Shown piece by piece: positions 1 to 12,712 of a DNA stretch of 64,000 nt (position 1 is its first letter; each line of letters begins with the position of its first letter). The notes beneath the pieces are model-generated. The model worked only from the letters and a program-made list of their open reading frames with translations. It had not been told where the DNA came from and made no database searches. The stretch is from the NCBI GenBank assembly GCA_949316235.1, contig OX438747.1:930501-994500 (forward strand). Reading direction: 5' to 3'. The stretch comes from Oegoconia quadripuncta (taxonomy: Eukaryota; Arthropoda; Insecta; Lepidoptera; Autostichidae). Made by a program: the position numbers and the translations under genes.

Positions 1-561
1 CGCTATGTCAATGTTCAATACAATCATTATACAAATGAATAATTATTGAATATTAGAAATTAGAAAAATTATATATAAGATACAATTACCTAACAAAATT
101 ATTTCGCTATGTCAACATAATCATTACACCAATGAATAATACCCATTTCATTCCTTACAATCAATAAAGTCATTTATACAATAAAAACATTTTTCTAATA
201 GCCATTTCGTTAGTACGGATTTGAAACATTTAGGGTCGACATACTTTATTTCGTCAGGTAAGCGATTATAGACTACAATACACATATTAAAAATATTTCT
301 ACGGTATATCTCGGTGCGACAAAGAGGTTGATATAGCATGTTTATGTATTTAGTGCGTGTCTGACGTGGTATAACGTCACCACGTCTTTGGAAGAAATGG
401 AGATTCGACTTAACAAACACACAGACTTCCTTTATGTACATACAGGGCAATGGAAGGACATTGTATTTTTTAAATAGAGGTTTACAGCTATCTAAAAACC
501 AAGCTCTGTCAATCGCTCTAATACACTTTTTTTGTACTCTAAAGATTCTTTCCATTTCCAC
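1..561 (-). mobile_element. LINE 3' end with reverse-transcriptase C-terminal fragment
   Basis: An open minus-strand frame at 148-561 (about 137 aa) reads like the last part of a Jockey/CR1-like non-LTR retrotransposon ORF2, after the catalytic domain. It has the phrase VQKKCIRAI near its start, a YNRLPDEIK-like segment and a hydrophobic end. A related fragment on the same strand at 16197-16619 shares the QKKC...LPLPC...YNKLP pattern. Bases 1-147 are the AT-rich 3' untranslated part and contain a partial direct repeat starting CGCTATGTCA. The copy is 5' truncated and lacks the catalytic motif, so it is a relic. Clade assignment is from recall of the family pattern only. Confidence 0.7.
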
Positions 562-564
562 CTT

Positions 565-840
565 TCCATAGGGAGGACCTGGGAACGCATAAGCGGCTCC
601 AGGTCCTCCCTCGACCTGCCCCTCTCACCAGGGGAGGCCCGTTCCCGCAGGGCGGCTGGCGCGCCCTCCCGGGGGGCGCTGTCGTGCCACACACCGCAAT
701 CAGCGAGCGGTATGAGGCGCGACAGGGCCCGATGCGACGACACCCTCCAGTCGTCCGACGACTACATCGCCCCGAGATGTAGTCGCCCGCAAGCCTCGGG
801 CGACGTGCAGCGCGGTTCCTAAAAAAACGCTGCCGGCATC
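565..840 (-). mobile_element. GC-rich block, possible R1-like LINE fragment
   Basis: About 275 bp are strikingly GC-rich compared with the AT-rich flanks. Frames are open on both strands for 80-100 codons, which in such GC-rich DNA is weak evidence. Base composition resembles the R1-like copies at 10439-10952 and 33400-35060. No reverse-transcriptase motif is visible. A CpG-rich regulatory patch is the alternative. Confidence 0.25.
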
Positions 841-1295
841 CTAACAAAAAACTTCGCCTAGTATACCCACACCCTTATGCGACTATTACTCCGTCCGCTT
901 TATGTTAAAACTTTAAATGAAACGAGTATTTTTGAGAAAAGATATTTTTATAACAATAATTTAGCGAACGCTCTACAGCATCCCCTGGGCCTCCGAATAA
1001 AGCGAAGAAGAATTTAAGCAGTAGAAATATCCAAAATCCTCATTTCTTTGCTGGTTTCTCGCTTGGTGACCAATACTAGTTAGTACTAAGTAATAAAATA
1101 AATTCAATGACAAATACGCTTGACGTACTGCTACCAGCTGCCAAAAAAAAATTGTATTATTTAATAGAACAACGGTCCTGTGGGTCCCTATTTCCACAGA
1201 CGATTTCCCTATCCCAAGCGGTAGAAACTTGGACAAACTGACAGATGAATGATTAAGTCCTAATATTATTTCCAATAGAATTTAATGGACATTCA

Positions 1296-2700
<1,405 letters not shown>

Positions 2701-2714
2701 ATAAAAATTTACAA

Positions 2715-2830
2715 ACGCTTTATAAGCCTGTTTTAGTTAAAGTATGTTTTGTCACTTTCTTTCATTGCAACATTTCCTTATGAACGACAGAGACAAAACA
2801 TACTTTAACTAAAACAGGCTTATAAAGCGT
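2715..2830. repeat. Perfect 39-bp inverted repeat (foldback/MITE or hairpin)
   Basis: Arms 2715-2753 and 2792-2830 are perfect reverse complements over 39 bp, with a 38-bp loop. The left arm starts ACGCTTTATAAGCC. Such a structure is expected of a small foldback MITE or of a hairpin RNA precursor. It abuts the LINE fragment starting near 2838. No clear target-site duplication was found. Confidence 0.75.
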
Positions 2831-2837
2831 ATATACT

Positions 2838-3400
2838 AACCTTTTCGTCACAGTACATTTTTGAAAATCTAATATATGTCAACAAATATATAGCATCATT
2901 TAGGAAAAATAGTGATAAACATGATGTCAATACAAGAAATAAAGATAAACTTGCAGGTCACATAAGTCGTCTCCGCAAAGTCAGTAATTCATTCAAAGGG
3001 TTATGTATACGCTTTTTTAATAAAGTTCCTGTTGATATACCAAATCTTCCTTTCAATAAATTTAAAGATACTATAAAACAGAAACTTATTAAGAAAGCAT
3101 ATTATAAAATATCAGATTATTTAGATGATAAACATTCATGGACATGAAAAGCCCGTTCGCATAACCAGGCAATTTCACAATTAATAATGAAATATTATAA
3201 TATAAAATAATAATTAAAATTTTGTAACAAAAAACCTTTTTATTAAAAAAGAGCAACCTCTCCGAGTCTCTTGCTTGTTCTTCTCAGGGGAAAAGTGGCT
3301 TTTGAACAAGCAGTAGCTTAAAAAATGTTAAATCTGACTATTTTAAGGGTACCCTGTGTACCTACAAAATAAAGCATTTTTTGATTTTGATTATGACCAC
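2838..3400 (+). mobile_element. LINE ORF2 C-terminus and 3' UTR
   Basis: The plus-strand reading 2838-3147 encodes the same tail as the copy at 29690-30300. Both have a VNTRNK segment, then HKVS/RKVS, CIRF-NKVPVDI, NKFK, IKQKL and a YKI-DYL-DK end before the stop. The 3' UTR contains the shared stretch starting AAAAGAGCAACC and ends in an A/T-rich tail with TTTGA-like units. It is 5' truncated and non-functional. Confidence 0.7.
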
Positions 3401-3612
3401 TTATGGGTACGTGTAAACATCTAAACAGTTATATTTAAAAATATCAGGAAATTAATAGCGATATTTGAATACTGATTAAGTACTCGTATGAATGGACCTC
3501 TTCAATTATTACTTTAGTATTAATGTTAAATATGTAATACTTATGTTTTCCTAAAAGTACTAAATACGAGTAGCAAGTAAGTTTAAGTTAGAAATAAAAA
3601 CATAAATACAAT

Positions 3613-3870
3613 AACATATCCTTGGACATGCACACAGCGCCATCTAGCTCCACGCTAAGCAACTAGGTTTGTATTATAGATACAAGTTGGTTGATAACTA
3701 CACAAATACATTTTTTTTTCTGTAAATAAATACACATATAAATGAAAAACATCCATAACTCTACACATATTCGTATTCATCATACAAACATTATGCCCTT
3801 AGCGGGATTCGAACCCCCGACTTTTAGGTATAGCAGTCAGCGTTTCTGACCACTACACAAACAGGTCGTT
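3613..3870 (-). mobile_element. tRNA-derived SINE, family B
   Basis: On the minus strand the right end has a tRNA-like head with an A-box-like part (GTGTAGTGGTCAG) and a B box (GGTTCGAATCCCGCTA). A variable A/T-rich middle follows, then a conserved tail whose plus-strand form is GGACATGCACACAGCGCC. The same head and tail recur at 4418, 17284, 20626 and 30494. The tRNA part lacks a good cloverleaf and is a SINE promoter rather than a tRNA gene. Confidence 0.75.
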
Positions 3871-4142
3871 GGGTTGGTACTTGGCCTCATGACCCGGAAA
3901 CCCCAACACATTTGGGAGACTGGCTATCTTATCTATGACAACCGGAACACAACAATGCTATCAACATTGCTGCTTGGCGGCAGATTTAGATAAGATGGTG
4001 GTACCTAGCCAGGCGGACGTTTAAAATGCCCTACACCAACCAAACCGGTACTTAAATAAATATGTACCCCGCTGGGGATCGAACCCGCGACATCCTAATC
4101 GTAAACCCAATGTTCTTTACATTGAGCCACGGAGGCGGCGGC
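3871..4142 (-). mobile_element. tRNA-derived SINE, family A
   Basis: The minus-strand head reads CCGCCTCCGTGGCTCAATG, a B box follows, and the body carries the conserved GGTGGTAGGGCATTTTAAA-like segment. The element ends in the CTTCCACCTTCGACCTCATC-type tail also found at 13212-13541 and 60577-60883. It lies immediately next to the family B copy. Confidence 0.75.
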
Positions 4143-4417
4143 TGGTATAGATTTATGTATACGAACACATTTATGTAGGTAAGCCTAAGGCCAAAATCTA
4201 AATTTTCGCAGCATCCCAGCTGACCGCTAGACGCTTCACCCGTGCAAATGGGTCACACGCACGCACTCGTAACATACTCTCCGATTAGTTAAGCTATGGG
4301 TGGGCCTTACTGCGAACACATGTTCCTATATGAGCCGTGGGAACGCCTTGTACCGTCGCAAACAGTCTGTAAAATAAATCTACTGCTATGATCGTTAAAT
4401 CCTTATCATATAATTCT

Positions 4418-4628
4418 AAAAGGTTGCGGGTTCGAATCCCGCTAGGGGCATATGTTTGTATGATGAATACGGACATGTGTACCCGAGTTATGGATGTTTT
4501 TCATTTATAAATGTATTAATTTACAAAAAAAAATGTATCTGTGGAGTGTATCAAGCATCTGGTATCCACAACACAAGCCTAGTTGCTTAGTGTGGAACTA
4601 GATGGCGCTGTCCTGTATATGTCCTATG
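4418..4628 (+). mobile_element. SINE family B, 5' truncated
   Basis: The plus-strand copy starts inside the tRNA-like head at the B box (GCGGGTTCGAATCCCGCTA) and runs to the conserved tail ending near GATGGCGCTGTCC. The head upstream of the B box is missing. Confidence 0.65.
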
Positions 4629-4970
4629 ATATAATCACTCCTTTAAAGTGTCCCATATTGTACCCCAGTGCACTAATATGAAAATTACATACTTCGATGA
4701 GAATTCGATAATAACTAGAATACGATACGATTTTTTGGGGACATCAACAGCAGTAACGAAAGGTCTGAATACCTTATATTTTAAAATATTTTAACAAAGG
4801 TATTAAAAGGTATTCGCAGATACATTCTGGTTAGACTTATCAGCCAATAAGAAATAAACTCTCCAGGATGAGGTCTAGGATGGTGCTGTACTCAACGTGG
4901 GGCCAAAGAAATTCGTTGTGAATATTTGTTTTACAGCTGAGGGTTTTGTGTTAAATAGGTCCAAATGTTC

Positions 4971-5426
4971 CTAATGGCTGGTTTACACAGTCCGAGCTGC
5001 TGCCTTGCCAGTAGACAGCTACTCGGTTTGTCTACTCGTACGCCAGTAGCTCGGCTCGCCTTTGCTGTTTACACGACACCTAGCTACTGCCCAGTCCGAG
5101 TTGAGTCGCGATGTCGAGTGAACTTGTTTTAATAAAAAAAAACGGTGATACGCTCTATGACAACTGTCCGGCTGGCACTGGCGAGCTACTGCCGAACGCG
5201 TCCAAACGATGCGAGCGACGGCCGAGCCGCTGTCATGTGCGAGTTGCTGCCGGGTGAGAGGCGAGTGAAAACAAAAAATGTTTGAAGTAACTCGGATGCG
5301 AGCTACTGACCAACTCGCACGTACGAGTTACTCGTAAGTTACGTCCAAACAGTGCGAGTTACTGCAGTGCAGCTACTCGGAAGGCTGACTCGTACGCTAG
5401 CTCGCACTGTGTAAACCAGCCATTAG
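4971..5426. mobile_element. Foldback MITE with inverted CTAATGGCTGGTTTACACAG ends
   Basis: The first 21 bases (CTAATGGCTGGTTTACACAG and one more) recur in inverted form at 5406-5426, and pairing continues with few mismatches for about 10 bases more. The 456-bp body is unusually rich in GAGCTACTCG-like words on both strands. No transposase is encoded. I could not define a convincing target-site duplication, so the superfamily is unknown. Confidence 0.65.
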
Positions 5427-5775
5427 ATAGTTTGTTAAATAAATCGCTGACTCAAAAGAGAAATGAATTTCGAAGATAGATAATGCTTGCTCGGAGGCAT
5501 ATCAATGGATCACTGTATTGGATGGATAGTCTAAAGGTATGTCATTTTTTTTTTTTCCATTTTAATAGTGTTCGAAAGGCCAAATCTTTTTATAACATTA
5601 ATTTCATCATCATCGTCATAATATCAGCCATATTGCAATGTAAACCACTATCGGGACCCCTTGCCTGAATGTTGGATTCTGTCTGAAAAACAGCGCCGTG
5701 GTTTCACTGCGGCACATGCTGAGGTTGTAACCCTTTTTCACTCTTGCGCATTACTTACTTTTCTTTTTTTTTTAG

Positions 5776-6024
5776 TATCACGAGTTAGCACTTGACTTCA
5801 ATCACACCTGATGTTAAGTGAAGATGAGGCCGAAGGTGGAAGCGTACTGACCTGTAAACCCAAATATTTGGGGAACTGGCTATCTTATCTCTGACAACCG
5901 GAACACCACAATGCTATTAACATTGCTGTTTGGCGGCAGATTTAGATAAAGATGGTGGTAGCTAGCCAGGCGGACATTTAAAATGCCCTACCACCAACCA
6001 AACCGAGTACTAAACATGTACCCC
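5776..6024 (-). mobile_element. SINE family A, partial
   Basis: The plus strand shows the tail (CACACCTGATGTTAAGTGAA), then the body through the GGCGGCAGATTTAG segment to the AAACCGAGTACTAAACATG boundary. The tRNA-like head is missing on the right. Confidence 0.7.
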
Positions 6025-6855
6025 TGTCTTCGAAAATGCAAAAATTTTTATGTGGTACGACGGCTGGTTGGTACATTCGAATTATATTAAAGTTTCGGGG
6101 CTTTCTAAATTATCAATTCATAGTTACTACCTTTTAAAATTCTAAAAATTGTGAACAATTTTAGGGTCAAGACCGACCGGCATTCTTATTCTTGCTTTAC
6201 TCTATTCAGTTCAATACTACGTGTAAAATTTTAAAGGTCTGTCACCCTGACAGTATGATTCAATCGGTGTAACGAACTCGTTACATAAACGCATATTGTA
6301 ACGTGACAGGACATAACAATGCACCGTATTGCGCCGCTGTCACCATATAGAGCGGTTGACTTGCGTCGGCGCATTGCAATTGTACCGCTGCTGTCAATTT
6401 TAAGGTTGTTTAACTGTGAAATTCAAATTGTTTAATTTGGCGAAAGAGAGCGACCCTTGAATTTCTTGCATATTGTTCTCTAAAGCCTTACAATGTGTCG
6501 TAAATTTAAGCTCAATAAATTGGGGTATCGCAGACGACTGTTGTAAATTGGTCGCCCATTTTGCCCGGTGTCCGAATATACGCCGACTCAAAGCACACGT
6601 CATACACCTGCTGACACCCGCGTGTGAGACCGTATGCACTACAGAGGTGATGTGCCACCGACTACTGTCTCCTGTGTACGTTAGCGTATGTTCTAATATA
6701 CGACATGTCGCCCGACAAAAATCGGATCGGGTCGGCCAGAGCCTGTCTCACTTATAAATAGAAATTTCTTTAACGGACCTTACGAAACATAACACAGGTA
6801 AGTAAATTATTTTAAACAAAAGTCCTTAGGGCCCGGTTAACTGCAGTTTATGTTT

Positions 6856-7066
6856 TTTTATACACAACGGATTAGCACTTGACCTCAGTCACACCTGATG
6901 TTAAGTGAAAATGAGGCCGAAGGTGGAAGCGTACTGACCCGGAACCCCATCTTATTTGGGGAACTCGCTATCTTATATCTGACAACCGCAACACAACAAT
7001 GTTATTAACATTGCTGTTTGGCGGTAGACTTACATAGACTTAGCAGCTAGCAGGCGGACATTTCAA
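6856..7066 (-). mobile_element. SINE family A, partial
   Basis: Same order of tail and body as the copy at 5776-6024, ending soon after the GGCGGACATTT segment. It is degraded and lacks the head. Confidence 0.6.
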
Positions 7067-7284
7067 CTCTGTTACTTAAACTCTGTCTCCTACACCAGTC
7101 CTCGAACAGTATAGGAATACGGGTACCATAAATGAGCAGATAACCGATTAAAGAATTTTTGAATAATTACTTTAAATGAGAGATCTTTGCTCTTGCTGGA
7201 CTTGCTCCGACTTTGTATGACCGATATTTTGGGGGACGTTTGTGTTAATTTAGTGTAGCGGGACAGATAAGCGGTAAATCACTC

Positions 7285-7496
7285 GTCATGGAGACATGAA
7301 GACAACCGGAACACAACACTGCTATTAACATTGCTGCTTGGCGGCAGATTTAGATAAAATGGTAGCCAGGCGTACATTTAAAATAACCTGCCACCAACCA
7401 AACAGAGTACTAAATATGTACCCCGCTGGGGAACGAACCTGCGACCTCAAATTCGTAAGCCCTATGTTGTTTACATTGAGCCACGGAGGCGGTCCA
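7285..7496 (-). mobile_element. SINE family A, 3' truncated
   Basis: Body and complete tRNA-like head are present. The right end reads GAGCCACGGAGGCGG, the reverse complement of the head of family A. The tail segment is missing on the left. Confidence 0.65.
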
Positions 7497-7532
7497 CGTG
7501 GAGGAACGATGTACAATTAAGTAGGTAGAGCA

Positions 7533-7721
7533 ATGTTGAACAAAGGATCGGATGTTGTGAAGTACCTGACCTCTGTTTACAGAATCGAAGTTGTCTTAGT
7601 GTTGGAGCACTCCGCGAATGCCTTATTGGTACCAGGAAATGGGACGATTGTAAACTTCATGGCCGTGATGGGATCTCGTGTCACGCAGGCCGTCAGGGGT
7701 TCATATAAAGTATGCCTTTGA
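7533..7721 (+). pseudogene. Possible short-chain dehydrogenase fragment
   Basis: An open frame of 62 codons contains SVYRIEVVLVLEH followed by GNGTIVNFMAVMGSRV. This order recalls the middle of classical short-chain dehydrogenases, where an N-x-x-S-V segment is followed by a beta strand with G-x-IVN-x-S and the catalytic serine. Here the SS before the catalytic step is replaced by FMAV, and neither the N-terminal Rossmann glycines nor the YxxxK motif is seen nearby. If the match is real, this is a broken exon or pseudogene. It could also be a chance frame. Confidence 0.25.
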
Positions 7722-7729
7722 CCTCGATG

Positions 7730-9140
7730 CTACCTAATGAATTTTCTATGTCTGATGCCTTCTATATCTGGCGTAATGTTACCTTCATCATCAGCACACA
7801 CTATATCAGCACGTAACAGTTTTTTAAGGTATTTTAATTTAGCAATACAATGTATACTATAATAATGTCACGTGTGTTCTGTATATTTTGAAAGATGAAG
7901 CGTAGATTCATCTTCAAACATTAAAAAAAAAAAAAAATCATGCTTCCGTTTTATTACCAGTGTAGACAAAATCTACTCGTAACATAACCGTACCCTAGGT
8001 ACATACACTTTGAAGTGAAGTGTCGTATAACTTTGATGGCATTCTTAGTCCATATATAGAGTGCCAACACGAGTCTGACCCCAATGTTCGAAGTCAAAAT
8101 ATCGACCTTATCTCTGGGAGGTTCCAGATAACGCAGGCGGTAGTTATCAGCTTCCGCTAGGTGAGCTGCTTGCTCTTATATCACACCATGACTTTTGATT
8201 TCAAGTGAAGATAAGGTCGAAGGTGGAAGCGCCATCGCCGTCCCTAACAAGGCGCAATGACTGCCCGCGAGTTGCGTGCCGGAAGTGGGCCGGTGACCGG
8301 CACGCACTTCCGCCTGCTAATGGCCGCCCCTGGACAATAAATACCGCAGATATGTCGCGTTTTATTGGGTCGATTGGATGGTGAAGGATTCACTATTGTA
8401 GGTCAAGTCAATAGAGGAAATTATAATACTAGAGTTGTACTATTTTATTGTGATTATACCTGTGGCGGTGTTGCCTTCACTATTCGTTTCCAATTAGAGA
8501 AGCAATGTCTTGTGCAGTCATTTGTTGGGTGATCACTATAGATTTTAATAGCAAAGTTTTCGTGCTACGTGAGGCATGGTGGCAACTGGTCTGGTAACGG
8601 CCCGGGTGGTGGATTATGGCCCTACCCTTTCCCATTGAAAGGAGGCTGTGCGAGCTGGTTGAAGATGATACTCTCATGGGATCCATTAACACCCTTTCAG
8701 CTTGACGGGTATTTTTGTAACACCGTGTATATCCATAGGGTTGTCCGTGCGTATAATTGCGTATACGAATATGTACAGTTGGCAACACAATTAAGTACGA
8801 AAAAGTCCATGTGATATGCGCAAATGTAAATATATAAACTTAAGCCTGCTACCTTAATCATGTTGCCGACTCTACATACATAGATCTCCAACTGCGCACA
8901 CAAATGTACGCCTGGTATTAACTTATGCTAATCTCGCTCGACCCGTATGTGCGAGTAATTGCGTTTGAGCCGCTTTGATCGCTTTAGGAAGGAAACTTCA
9001 TATTTCGAAATCTAGTTTGTAATTAATGCAGGTTATAAATATGCATTTAAGTTCAGTCGATGTACTCTTATAAAGGGTAATATCTAGTGAAGAAACCTTA
9101 TTTCTACATAGTGACCAGCACCGGACTCTTGTGACTTATA
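7730..9140. other. Non-coding stretch with repeat crumbs
   Basis: No gene is seen. A short family A SINE tail occurs near 8195-8233. A segment near 8569-8640, ending GGTGGATTATGGCCCTA, resembles one beside the LINE relic at 11640-11690. Confidence 0.45.
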
Positions 9141-9143
9141 TAT

Positions 9144-9455
9144 GAATTCATCATCTCAGCATGTAAACATCCCACTGCAGAGATATTAGGTCTCCCTCGT
9201 ATATAAGGGAGTACGGGCCATCGTCACCACGCTGGCCCAATGCGAGTTGGGGACTTCACATGCATTTGAATTTTTATTTCTCAGGCATGCAGGATTCCTT
9301 ACGATGTTTTCCTTCACCGTTTAAGAGCAGTCGGATAAATGCACATAAGTAATTAAAATTTAAGAAGTCATTGGTACATGGCCTGCCTGGGAATCCATCC
9401 CGGACCTCCCAAACTGAGAGACCGCGTCTTAACAGCTGAACCATCGACGCTATAT
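9144..9455 (-). mobile_element. SINE-like element, family D
   Basis: The plus strand begins with a CATCCCACTGCAG-like segment, then TGGCCCAATGCGAGTTGG, a central CGATGTTTTCCTTCACCG core, and ends with a degenerate tRNA-like head in inverted orientation (ATCCATCCCGGACCTCCC to TCTTAACAGCTGAACC). This order is typical of a common lepidopteran SINE. A 5' fragment of the same family lies at 28744-28808. Confidence 0.65.
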
Positions 9456-9539
9456 GAATTATTACAAAAGTATAAAATGCTAGTTTTTACGTTAACTATG
9501 CCATTTTTTTGACTGAAAAAACACATTGAAATTTATTTA

Positions 9540-10130
9540 TTTATTTATTTTTATTTATTTATCATTTATTGCACACAAGAAAAAAAAACATACAGATACA
9601 ACATAATAGAGACGACACAACAGGTTCTGCTTATTTCTACAATGAAATTTCTTCCAGCAGACCTACGAAAGAGAGATATGACTGGAAGAGGCAGATAAGA
9701 CGTGCACAATCTAAAAAATGGATAAATATTTACAAGATACGTGGAGTGATGAGGAACAAAGGAGGAGGAACAAATTGTGCAGTTGTATGAGTAGTGTCCG
9801 TAGTCCACCCAGGTGTACCAAGGTTCAGAACAGACCAACTGCCCCTAGTCCACCCAGGTGAATTTGTCATGCGGACCCCGGGTCGGGAAGGAGAACATTA
9901 GCTTATCACAATCGTTTTCCAAAGTGGACAGGGTCAGTCGAGGTCGCACCACACGTCTGCTACAGATTGGAATAGCCCATCGCATGAAACATCGTATTCC
10001 CAAGTTAGCATCCCAAATGAGTGCATGGTTACATACGCAACTGGGCTTAACAACAGGAGACAGGACTGCGTTATACCCTCCGAAGCATGATTCACTCATA
10101 AGAAATGATATACTAGTGTTATGATTTATT
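9540..10130 (+). other. Unassigned repeat-like region with open frames
   Basis: It starts with (TTTA)n and a TTTATTGCACAC segment that resembles LINE 3' tails. Two open frames of 73 and 88 codons follow. The phrase AGTCCACCCAGGTG occurs twice, near 9799 and 9847. I do not recognise the peptides. Retrotransposon debris is the most likely source. Confidence 0.3.
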
Positions 10131-10438
10131 GTACATTATTATTAATATTACTAAATAAACTACAAAATTATAAATACTTTGCCACCACATTTTGAATGAT
10201 ACAAAAAATAAGTCTTTCTAACTAGTAACTTTTGATTTTCGAGTAATTTCACTGTTCCGATCACGCGTTTCCGGATTTAGTTCGTTCATCAAAATGTGGC
10301 GGGGCAAAGTTATAAAAGGGCGAACGCAGTCGCGCGGCGGCATTATGTTGGTTTATTTGGTGGAAGTCAACTGTGTGATTCAAGTGAATGAAGTGTTTGG
10401 AAATATATCAGAACTATTTCATTGTTCCTTCATACTAG

Positions 10439-10952
10439 CAGTCGGTCGCAGGTGCTCACAGGGCACGGCGCGTTTAGAGGGCGCTTGCGCGACATGCGAC
10501 TGAGGGAGGATGGCGGATGCGTGTGCGGGGAAGCGGACGAGTATCGCGACCACGTCCTTTGGGAGTGTCCGCTGTATGAACAAGAGCGCTATAGTATGCT
10601 GAGCGGGCTGGTCAGGGCGGAAGTGGGACCGGTGTACTTTTCTGACCTGGTGGACTCCGAGGCCAACTTCAGGCTCTTTCGCAGTTTCTGCGGGCAGTGG
10701 CACGCCAAGAGAAGGGCAATTGAATGACGGGTTTCAAGTAATATATTAGCTGCCCGGAGTGCAAGCCGTGCTGTGACGTCGGGCCCCAGAAGGGGGAGAA
10801 CCGAAATATAGAAGGGCCAGATCTTTAAATAAAGTGTAGGGGGATCAAGAAGTGCACGACTGAACAGAGCCTCGAGCAGTAGGTCGTGCATCCCCCGTGA
10901 TTCGGCCATTATACCCTGAGGTGGTATGGCCATGGGAGGTGGAGGGTAATAC
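10439..10952 (+). mobile_element. R1-like LINE 3' end with 16-bp target-site duplication
   Basis: The 514-bp GC-rich insert is flanked by identical 16-bp copies of TGTTCCTTCATACTAG at 10423-10438 and 10953-10968. Its first 290 bases encode an ORF2 C-terminus: LTGHGAFRGRL, then a zinc knuckle of the CxC...HxxxxC type (CVCGEADEYRDHVLWEC), then FRSFCGQW before the stop. This order is typical of R1 and related LINEs, which also make 14-16 bp duplications. It is severely 5' truncated. Confidence 0.85.
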
Positions 10953-11099
10953 TGTTCCTTCATACTAGTGGTCACCCATGCAAGGACTGCCCGCGCCAAA
11001 CATTGCTTAACTAATCTTGGATGGATTTTTAATACGAGTGTTTCCGTGTTTCGGAGAGCACGTTAAATGGTCGGTGGTCAACAGAGGCGGCTTAAAAAC

Positions 11100-11640
11100 A
11101 CAGTCAGATATTTTTTTTTTTATATGAGAGGGCGGCAAACGAGCATGCGGGTCACCTGATGGAAAGCAATCACCGCCGCCCATGGACACCCGCAACACCA
11201 AATGGGTCACAGATGCGTTGCCGGCCTTTGAGGAAAGTGTAGGCTCGTTTCTTGAAGGTTCCAATGTCGAACTCTTTCGTCGTCGTGGTCGTACGTGGTA
11301 AGAAGTTTCTTGAGAAACGTACAGTGGTAGACTTCCACTCATCCAGGTGATGTGGATGGAAATTTAATTTTCGGCGAGAAGTGTATCGGTTAAATTGAGC
11401 AGCGGGTATTAGCTCGAACAGTTCTTCAGAACCGTCCCCATGAAATATGCGATAGAGAATGCAGAGGGACGCGACATCTCTTCGCAACGCCAGGGGATCC
11501 AGTCGGTCAGTGAGACTCTCTTGGCCGACAATTCGGACTGCGCGACGTTGAACGCGGTCAAAAGGAAGAAGCTGGTACTGAGGTGCCCCAGCCCACGCAG
11601 TCGGATAGCCCCTAGTTTGACACAATTCTACCAATTAGCA
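11100..11640 (-). mobile_element. Jockey/CR1-like LINE ORF2 C-terminus and 3' end
   Basis: The minus-strand reading encodes VQRRAVRIVG, then DRLDPLALRRDVASLCILYR, FELIPAAQF, FHPHHLD, STTVRFSRNFLPRT, FKKRAYTFL and the end [14 protein letters not shown]. This is a well-conserved lepidopteran LINE tail. The 3' end, read on the plus strand, is the stretch around GCAAACGAGCATGCGGGTC. Copies of the same 3' end recur at 31530-31606 and 55780-56180. The catalytic domain is missing. Confidence 0.8.
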
Positions 11641-11959
11641 CTTGGCCCGCGTGGTAGATTATGGCCCATACCCTCTTCCACTATAGGCACGTGTAAGGCT
11701 GTTGATGATAGCCCGTCAGCTTATATAATGACGCAAAAAAAAAATAAAAAAAAATAAAAATAATTTTATTTTCACACCACATCTGTTCAACAAACAAGAA
11801 ATCCAAAAATAAAAAGAAAAGATCACAAATTATTAGATGTGGTGGACTGGAGCCTGAGCTAGACTATAAAAGTCTGTATTTCAGGACTCCAGGCCTCCAC
11901 CCAGCGGAGTGGAACTAAAAATTTACAAACAAAAGGTCTTATACAAAAACAAAAATAAT

Positions 11960-11968
11960 ATGAAAGAA

Positions 11969-12002
<34 letters not shown>

Positions 12003-12060
12003 TAGCGTGTGCGCGTGCGCGTGCGCGTGTGCGTGTGCGTGTGTGTGTGCGTGTGCGTGT
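11960..12060. repeat. (GT)n/(GC)n microsatellite
   Basis: About 90 bp of alternating GTGTGT and GTGCGC units. Alternating purine-pyrimidine runs can adopt Z-DNA. Otherwise unremarkable. Confidence 0.9.
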
Positions 12061-12459
12061 ATCTAACCTGTAAATTAAAGTTTAAAGTTTTAAGAGATTT
12101 TCAGTATCATCGTAATTTAATTGCAGTATCCAATGGGTAAGTTTATGTTTACATTCAAATTTATTTAATTGAATAATCCTCAGGATATAGTTTAAACAGA
12201 ACAGTATCTCCCTACCTAAAAATGTCTACTGTTTGTTACACTTCAAAGTTCATTGTGATGTGAATCCAGTGTAAACACGTTACACGGGCAACAGTAGGTA
12301 AGCCTGACTAGTTTGGAGTAGAGCCGATATGAGCTCTGTTGCCACATGGCGGCAGGTCCGGTTTCAGGCAGATGGCCGCCGAGGCCATCCGATGACCTAT
12401 TTGCTCACCAGCAAGTTATGCATGACTAAAGGGTAAATTATCTCAAGGATTGTTATTTT

Positions 12460-12655
12460 TTAACTGCCTGTATGTAATTGAAAACTATTGAAAAAAATTT
12501 CGTTCTATTTGGAGGGACGGATTGCTTATGAGTTTTTATGCATTCGTGTGTATGTAGATTTCTATGTGACCTCCTGTAGGCTAAACGACTTAACCGATTT
12601 GGAAGTGTCGTTGGATTCGTCTTGATCCAATCCAACATGGCGTCCACAAAATTTG
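12460..12655. repeat. Degenerate dispersed repeat
   Basis: The segment runs from an AACTGCCTGTATG-like start to TCCAACATGGCG. A similar start (ACCCGACTGCC) and end (CCAACATGGCGCC) occur at 60955-61115, so both are probably the same insect repeat. The class is unknown. Confidence 0.4.
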
Positions 12656-12712
12656 GTATACATAATACAAGCCTAGTTGCTTAGTGTGGAACTAGATAGC
12701 GCTGTGTATGTC
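12656..12712 (+). mobile_element. SINE family B tail fragment
   Basis: Contains the conserved GCCTAGTTGCTTAGTG and GGAACTAGATAGCGCTG segments of family B without head or middle. Confidence 0.55.

Noticed and set aside
532..847. Protein genes in the GC-rich block
   Set aside because: Overlapping frames on both strands follow from few stops in GC-rich DNA. No family motif is visible.
3770..4145. tRNA genes (B boxes and A-box-like stretches here and at about ten other places)
   Set aside because: The heads are followed by conserved SINE bodies, the acceptor stems do not pair, and the same sequence recurs in many copies. They are SINE promoters.
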